This document shows, one piece after another, positions 21,219-24,300 of a stretch of DNA of 24,300 nt; the first letter of the stretch is position 1; every line of letters begins with the position of its first letter. The stretch is taken from positions 1-24,300 of IMG/VR virus record IMGVR_UViG_3300046522_000727; one strand, 5' to 3'. This stretch comes from a virus. Below the pieces are notes generated by a model. It was not told the origin of the DNA and did no database searches. It saw only the letters and a program-made list of their open reading frames with translations. The position numbers and the translations under genes are program-made.

Positions 21219-23648
21219 TTATGCGGCCCGTCGTTGGGCTTTGCTGACTCCGTGCACGACGTAATCGCCGAGCACATCCTGCTTCACATCCAGATCGAGG
21301 TCCTCGAGCATCTGCATGAAGCGCTCGAAGCCGACCGGCGAACCTCGCCGGTAGTTCTGAATGTGCTGCACGTAGATGTCGTAGAGCTCCTGCGTCTTCA
21401 TCTCGCCACCAGCGGTCAGTTGAATGCCCGAATGATCCTCCAGGAACGCCTGCACCGAGTTGTTGATGCGGCGCATCTGGCGCTGGCGCATGTCGTGACA
21501 CGGAGGCAGGGTGTAGCCGCGTTGATCGAGTAGGCGACGCAGCCCTTCGAGCGCCCAGGCCGCGATCGCCTCGCGCTCCTCGGCGACGATCATGTCTGCC
21601 AGACCCTCGATCTTCTCCTCATCCGGCACTGGCTTGTTGAAGTCGAGGATCAGCCAGCGACGGATGAACCCGCGCGTGGTGTCCCGGCTGACCGGCAGGT
21701 AGTTCGACGCGAACCAGTTGGCCGCGATCGGGGTGAACACGAACCCGTCCTGGTTCTTGAACTCGGTGCGTTGCGGCGCGCCCTCGACCACCTCCTTGAA
21801 GATGTTACCGGTGATCGCCCCATTCTCGGGCAACTCGCCACAGATGTTGGCGGTCTTCCCAATCAGGTCGACGAGGCAGAACTTCTCACCCCAATGCTGC
21901 GGACCCAGTGAGGCCGTCGCGTCAGGCGGCAGCATCGCGCGGAGCACGTTCAGCACTTGAGTCTTGCCGGTGCCGGCGCGGCCGAACAGGAGGAACGCGC
22001 GTTGGTACTGGGTCGCGACTCCGAACAGAGTGGCTGCGAACATCTCCTGCAGCGCGAGCACGCGCTGGTCGAAATCTCCCTCGTGGCCCCAGCACGAATG
22101 CAGGAACTCCATCCACTTCGGGCAGCTTGCGGCCTTGCTACGATCGTACTCGAAGGGGAGGGTGAAGGTCGCGCCGTACTTGGGGTCGTGCTCAGCGACG
22201 GTCAAATCTGCGCGAACAAAGCCGTTGGCGAAGTTGATCCCGCGACATTCGTCTTGGACCAGCGGACGGTTGCACATGTGCGAGAGGACCTCGACGATCG
22301 CGTTATAGTCGCTGTTCCGACGAACCAGCACCGAGTTATCTACGGTATTGGCGACATGCATGTAGGCGGCGTCGTCGTCGAGTTGCTGGAAGCACGACCC
22401 GTTCCATTGCCAGAACTGGCCGTGGTCGAACCGGATTTCGCCGTACTTCTGCAGGTCCTCGAGCACCCGGCTCGCGATGAGCGCGTGAGTTTCGGCCTCA
22501 GTAGTCACCAAACCCTTTCGCGCGCGGCTCAGCATTTCCCTGAGCTGGGGAATGCCGAGACCGAGGTCGCGGCAGTGCCGTTTGACGTACGCGACGAGGC
22601 TTGCTTCGTGCGCCCCCGTGAAGTGAGGATCTCGCGAGACAAGATTGATGAGTTCGTTCAGGCAGGACGCCTTCCAATCGGCGCTGTCCGGCTTCTCGGC
22701 GAATTTAGCAGCCAGCCATTCTCGCGCTCGCTCAAAGGTCCAGCAACCAACTTCATTGAGCTCGACCATCTTGGCGATGGTCGGATGTTGACGCAGCTCG
22801 TCGGTCAGGCCCACGTCCCAGCCATCAGGCATGGTGCGCCCTTTTTCGAGGTCCTTGACCAAGAACTCGAGGAGCTTCGCCACACCCTTGTCGGGGTCCA
22901 TCACGTCGCCCGACACACGCGCCGCGTAGTGCTCGACCCAATGGTGCATGTGGCCGAGCGCCTCGACCAGGCTGAACTGGACCGACCTGTCGATGCCGAG
23001 CACGACGCGCGCGAGATAGCCCGCGTGGCGGACCATCTGCACATCGCGCTCGCCGGCGGGAACGATGTCGATCGGCGAGGACCGGCCACCAGCGCCGAGC
23101 TCGTAACCCTTCTTGCCAAGAAGCGCGCGCAGCTTCTCTTCGATGTCCTCGCCGAGGAACGGCAGCTGGTCGAGCACGTCCCACAGATTGGCATTGGCCG
23201 TGTAGGGCATCTGCGTGTCGGGGTGGATCGAGGGCGGCAACACGACCTGATTGCCCAGGCCGAGGAACTCGCACAGCATTCCGCCGTCCGCGGCGCGCAG
23301 CTTGAAGTTCTTCTGGCCTTCGAAGCGGTAGGCGAGGGCAGCGCCCTTCTTGCCGACACGAAGCCAAGGCGTCGGGCCACAGATCTCACGGATCGCGGCG
23401 TCGAGCTCGGCCTCCTCGGTATCGATGTCGATGATGCAGACGCCCGACGCGGGGCCGAGCGGCAGACCGATATTGCCTTTGGGGAAGGATGCCAGCCAAT
23501 GCTGCATCTCGATATCGGTTGGCATCCGTGAGCCGTAGGTCGACCACTGGTTGATGTCGGGCATCTTGTTCTTCTGGCGAAGGGGGATGACCGGGAGGCC
23601 CGCAGCCCAATAGAGGGGTGCGAACGCCTCGAAAATACGTTCCAACAA
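21219..23648 (-). CDS. Replication protein: prim-pol primase fused to SF3 helicase (P4/D5 type)
   Basis: 809 residues. Residues 1-160 are a primase-polymerase domain: GNIGLPLGPASGVCIIDID with metal-binding D74 and D76, RVGKKGAALAYRFEG, and VVLPPSIHPDTQMPY with the conserved His142. The middle (about 400-530) resembles the D5_N region. The C-terminal superfamily-3 helicase has Walker A GRAGTGKT (about 554-561), a Walker B-like ANICGELPE and the arginine-rich TTRGFIRRWLILDF. It would prime and unwind DNA at the element's origin. The start is TTG 23648: AGAGGA lies eight bases upstream, and an in-frame stop at 23667-23669 excludes much longer versions. The family occurs in phages, P4-like satellites and plasmids. 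Confidence 0.9.
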   Translation of the reverse strand: MLERIFEAFAPLYWAAGLPVIPLRQKNKMPDINQWSTYGSRMPTDIEMQHWLASFPKGNIGLPLGPASGVCIIDIDTEEAELDAAIREICGPTPWLRVGKKGAALAYRFEGQKNFKLRAADGGMLCEFLGLGNQVVLPPSIHPDTQMPYTANANLWDVLDQLPFLGEDIEEKLRALLGKKGYELGAGGRSSPIDIVPAGERDVQMVRHAGYLARVVLGIDRSVQFSLVEALGHMHHWVEHYAARVSGDVMDPDKGVAKLLEFLVKDLEKGRTMPDGWDVGLTDELRQHPTIAKMVELNEVGCWTFERAREWLAAKFAEKPDSADWKASCLNELINLVSRDPHFTGAHEASLVAYVKRHCRDLGLGIPQLREMLSRARKGLVTTEAETHALIASRVLEDLQKYGEIRFDHGQFWQWNGSCFQQLDDDAAYMHVANTVDNSVLVRRNSDYNAIVEVLSHMCNRPLVQDECRGINFANGFVRADLTVAEHDPKYGATFTLPFEYDRSKAASCPKWMEFLHSCWGHEGDFDQRVLALQEMFAATLFGVATQYQRAFLLFGRAGTGKTQVLNVLRAMLPPDATASLGPQHWGEKFCLVDLIGKTANICGELPENGAITGNIFKEVVEGAPQRTEFKNQDGFVFTPIAANWFASNYLPVSRDTTRGFIRRWLILDFNKPVPDEEKIEGLADMIVAEEREAIAAWALEGLRRLLDQRGYTLPPCHDMRQRQMRRINNSVQAFLEDHSGIQLTAGGEMKTQELYDIYVQHIQNYRRGSPVGFERFMQMLEDLDLDVKQDVLGDYVVHGVSKAQRRAA

Positions 23649-23706
23649 AATTGGCGTCCTCTTTCTTCATGGGAGCGTGTGCTCCGTGGGACGGCCGAAT
23701 TACCGG

Positions 23707-23732
23707 CGAGTTCGCGGCATGTCGCGAACTCG
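23707..23732. promoter_or_regulatory. Operator-like inverted repeat upstream of primase-helicase gene
   Basis: Perfect 10-bp arms CGAGTTCGCG (23707-23716) and CGCGAACTCG (23723-23732) around six bases. It lies 59-84 bases before the TTG start of the replication gene, where a repressor would act. It has no T run on the minus strand, so a terminator is unlikely. Confidence 0.6.
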
Positions 23733-23821
23733 TCACAGCGAAACCTAGTCTTGGTGGATGAACTTGCCGCGGAACTATGGTTACGCAGTTGTACGAGACC
23801 CATGGTCGAAGGAAGTCACAT

Positions 23822-23836
23822 CGGAACGTAGTTCCG
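23822..23836. promoter_or_regulatory. Second short palindrome in the control region
   Basis: CGGAAC-GTA-GTTCCG, perfect 6-bp arms. A related half-site GCGGAACTA stands 50 bases left (23769-23777). Two related sites in one control region suit a dimeric regulator; this is inferred from shape only. Confidence 0.45.
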
Positions 23837-23861
23837 TTGCCGCTCAGAGGTTGATCGTCCT

Positions 23862-23881
23862 GCGCGTGCCGGTGCACGCGC
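23862..23881. other. Strong GC hairpin downstream of the DUF1874-like gene
   Basis: GCGCGTGC (23862-23869) and GCACGCGC (23874-23881) form an 8-bp GC-rich stem with loop CGGT. It is 78 bases past the stop of the leftward gene at the edge. No T run follows on either strand, so it is at best a weak or factor-assisted terminator. Confidence 0.45.
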
Positions 23882-23958
23882 GCAGGCGCTCACCCGCGCA
23901 TTGTTTAGGAGCATGCAATCATGGCGCCGACCTATAGTCGGCCCGGCCTCAGCCGCTG

Positions 23959-24300
23959 CTACGCCCCCTCAGCTTCCTGATAGACGTCGACCTCGATCAG
24001 ATAGAACGTGATCATACCGCCAGCCGGCATGGCACCGGACTCGGGTACCTGCGGTCCACGATAGTGGATGTGAATGGCGCTCGTGCCCGGCTTTAGCATA
24101 GCGTAGCGCGCGGTTTCCTGCGCACCGGGAAAGGCGTTCTGGGCCAGCTTCTCATGGCTGATCCTGGTGGCAACGATTTTGGTGGCTTCGCCCACGCGCT
24201 CGCTCGCCTCTTCAGGCGTCACGATGCGGATGTAGGCGGTTGCGCCCTCACCGAACATGGCGGGCGAAAAGGTCGTCAGCACGTAATCTACGGTCGGCAT
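23959..24300 (-). CDS. DUF1874-like protein (STIV B116 / AcrIII-1 family candidate)
   Basis: 113 residues, starting with an ATG at the very edge, so the ribosome site is unseen and an earlier start is possible. The order of elements fits DUF1874: an N-terminal strand DYVLTTFSPAMF, VTPEEASERVG, a helix opening with ISHEKLA (family 'aiGH..TA'), then LKPGTSAIHIHYRGPQVPES and MPAGGMITFYLIEVDV (bacterial members: 'GD.liVaqy.GPRLPEGat.LPeGa.i.f.LV.V'). In AcrIII-1, His47, Arg85 and Glu88 matter for cleavage of cyclic tetra-adenylate. By my alignment from memory H49 and E87 are kept, but the Arg position is Gln84. It may be an anti-CRISPR ring nuclease, an inactive relative, or something else in the fold. 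Confidence 0.55.
   Translation of the reverse strand: MPTVDYVLTTFSPAMFGEGATAYIRIVTPEEASERVGEATKIVATRISHEKLAQNAFPGAQETARYAMLKPGTSAIHIHYRGPQVPESGAMPAGGMITFYLIEVDVYQEAEGA

Larger units (their letters stand above)
23649..23958. other. Control region upstream of the replication gene
   Basis: No protein gene is supported in these 310 bases; frames on either strand are continuations or shadows. It contains three inverted repeats: CGAGTTCGCG-N6-CGCGAACTCG (23707-23732), CGGAAC-GTA-GTTCCG (23822-23836) and GCGCGTGC-CGGT-GCACGCGC (23862-23881), plus a weaker GCCGAC/GTCGGC pair near 23926-23941. The first two have operator shape; the third is a strong hairpin that may end the transcript of the gene at the right edge. 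Confidence 0.7.

Noticed and set aside
21957-23531. Plus-strand open frame of 524 codons
   Set aside because: It is the antisense shadow of the prim-pol/helicase gene, which carries clear motifs.
23386-23877. Minus-strand frame starting well upstream of the primase-helicase
   Set aside because: It is out of frame with the replication gene, with no ribosome site at its start; an ATG at 23670 in it is followed by shadow sequence.
23921-23980. 19-codon plus-strand frame behind TAGGAG
   Set aside because: It overlaps the 3' end of the DUF1874-like gene and a small inverted repeat; spacing from AGGAG is long and the peptide has no features.

Overview
The window is GC-rich, phage-derived DNA from an alphaproteobacterium, most likely a sphingomonad. 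Three things point there: a tail module with the gene order and families of the Rhodobacter gene transfer agent (RcGTA), a GTTC-N7-GTTC LexA box of the alphaproteobacterial type, and a tRNA-Val(GAC) 3' part of alphaproteobacterial type. I could run no searches. Family names come from motifs, gene order and length.

Left block (1-18518, all + strand): late genes of a long-tailed siphophage. In order they are the end of an unidentified gene with a perfect (ADKAA)n repeat; head-tail connector; small structural protein; head closure; HK97 gp10-like; tail terminator; major tail protein; tail chaperones G and T joined by a probable -1 ribosomal frameshift; tape measure; DUF2460, DUF2163, NlpC/P60 and tail hub (RcGTA g12-g15 order); a DUF2793 fibre with an internal duplication; a lectin-like appendage; and a 66-residue triple-repeat protein. 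A fatty-acid-hydroxylase-like membrane enzyme with its own terminator (cargo or moron) separates these from a lysis cassette: membrane/coiled-coil protein, T7-type amidase, holin-like protein, possible zinc protein, Rz-like and Rz1-like spanins. The block ends with a compact operon of two small HTH proteins and a HIRAN-domain protein. Its promoter carries a LexA box between -35 and -10 and probably gives a leaderless mRNA.

Junction (18519-18810): a tRNA-Val(GAC) 3' part (anticodon stem to CCA) without its 5' half, a strong bidirectional terminator and an 18-bp perfect palindrome. This is a phage attachment site. Late genes run into it from the left and int/xis from the right, as at lambda attP. 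It is therefore either attP of a free phage genome or the junction of two elements in tandem at one tRNA; the window alone cannot decide.

Right block (18811-24300, all - strand): tyrosine integrase, overlapping excisionase-like HTH gene, two unrecognised small genes, a long imperfect stem-loop that folds better as + strand RNA or ssDNA, a large prim-pol/SF3-helicase replication protein, a control region with several inverted repeats, and at the edge a DUF1874-like protein, the family that includes the AcrIII-1 ring nuclease. The most interesting points are the SOS-type HTH/HTH/HIRAN operon, the stem-loop beside the replication gene, the DUF1874-like gene, the propeller-like insertion in the tail hub, the GT frameshift and the hydroxylase cargo gene.
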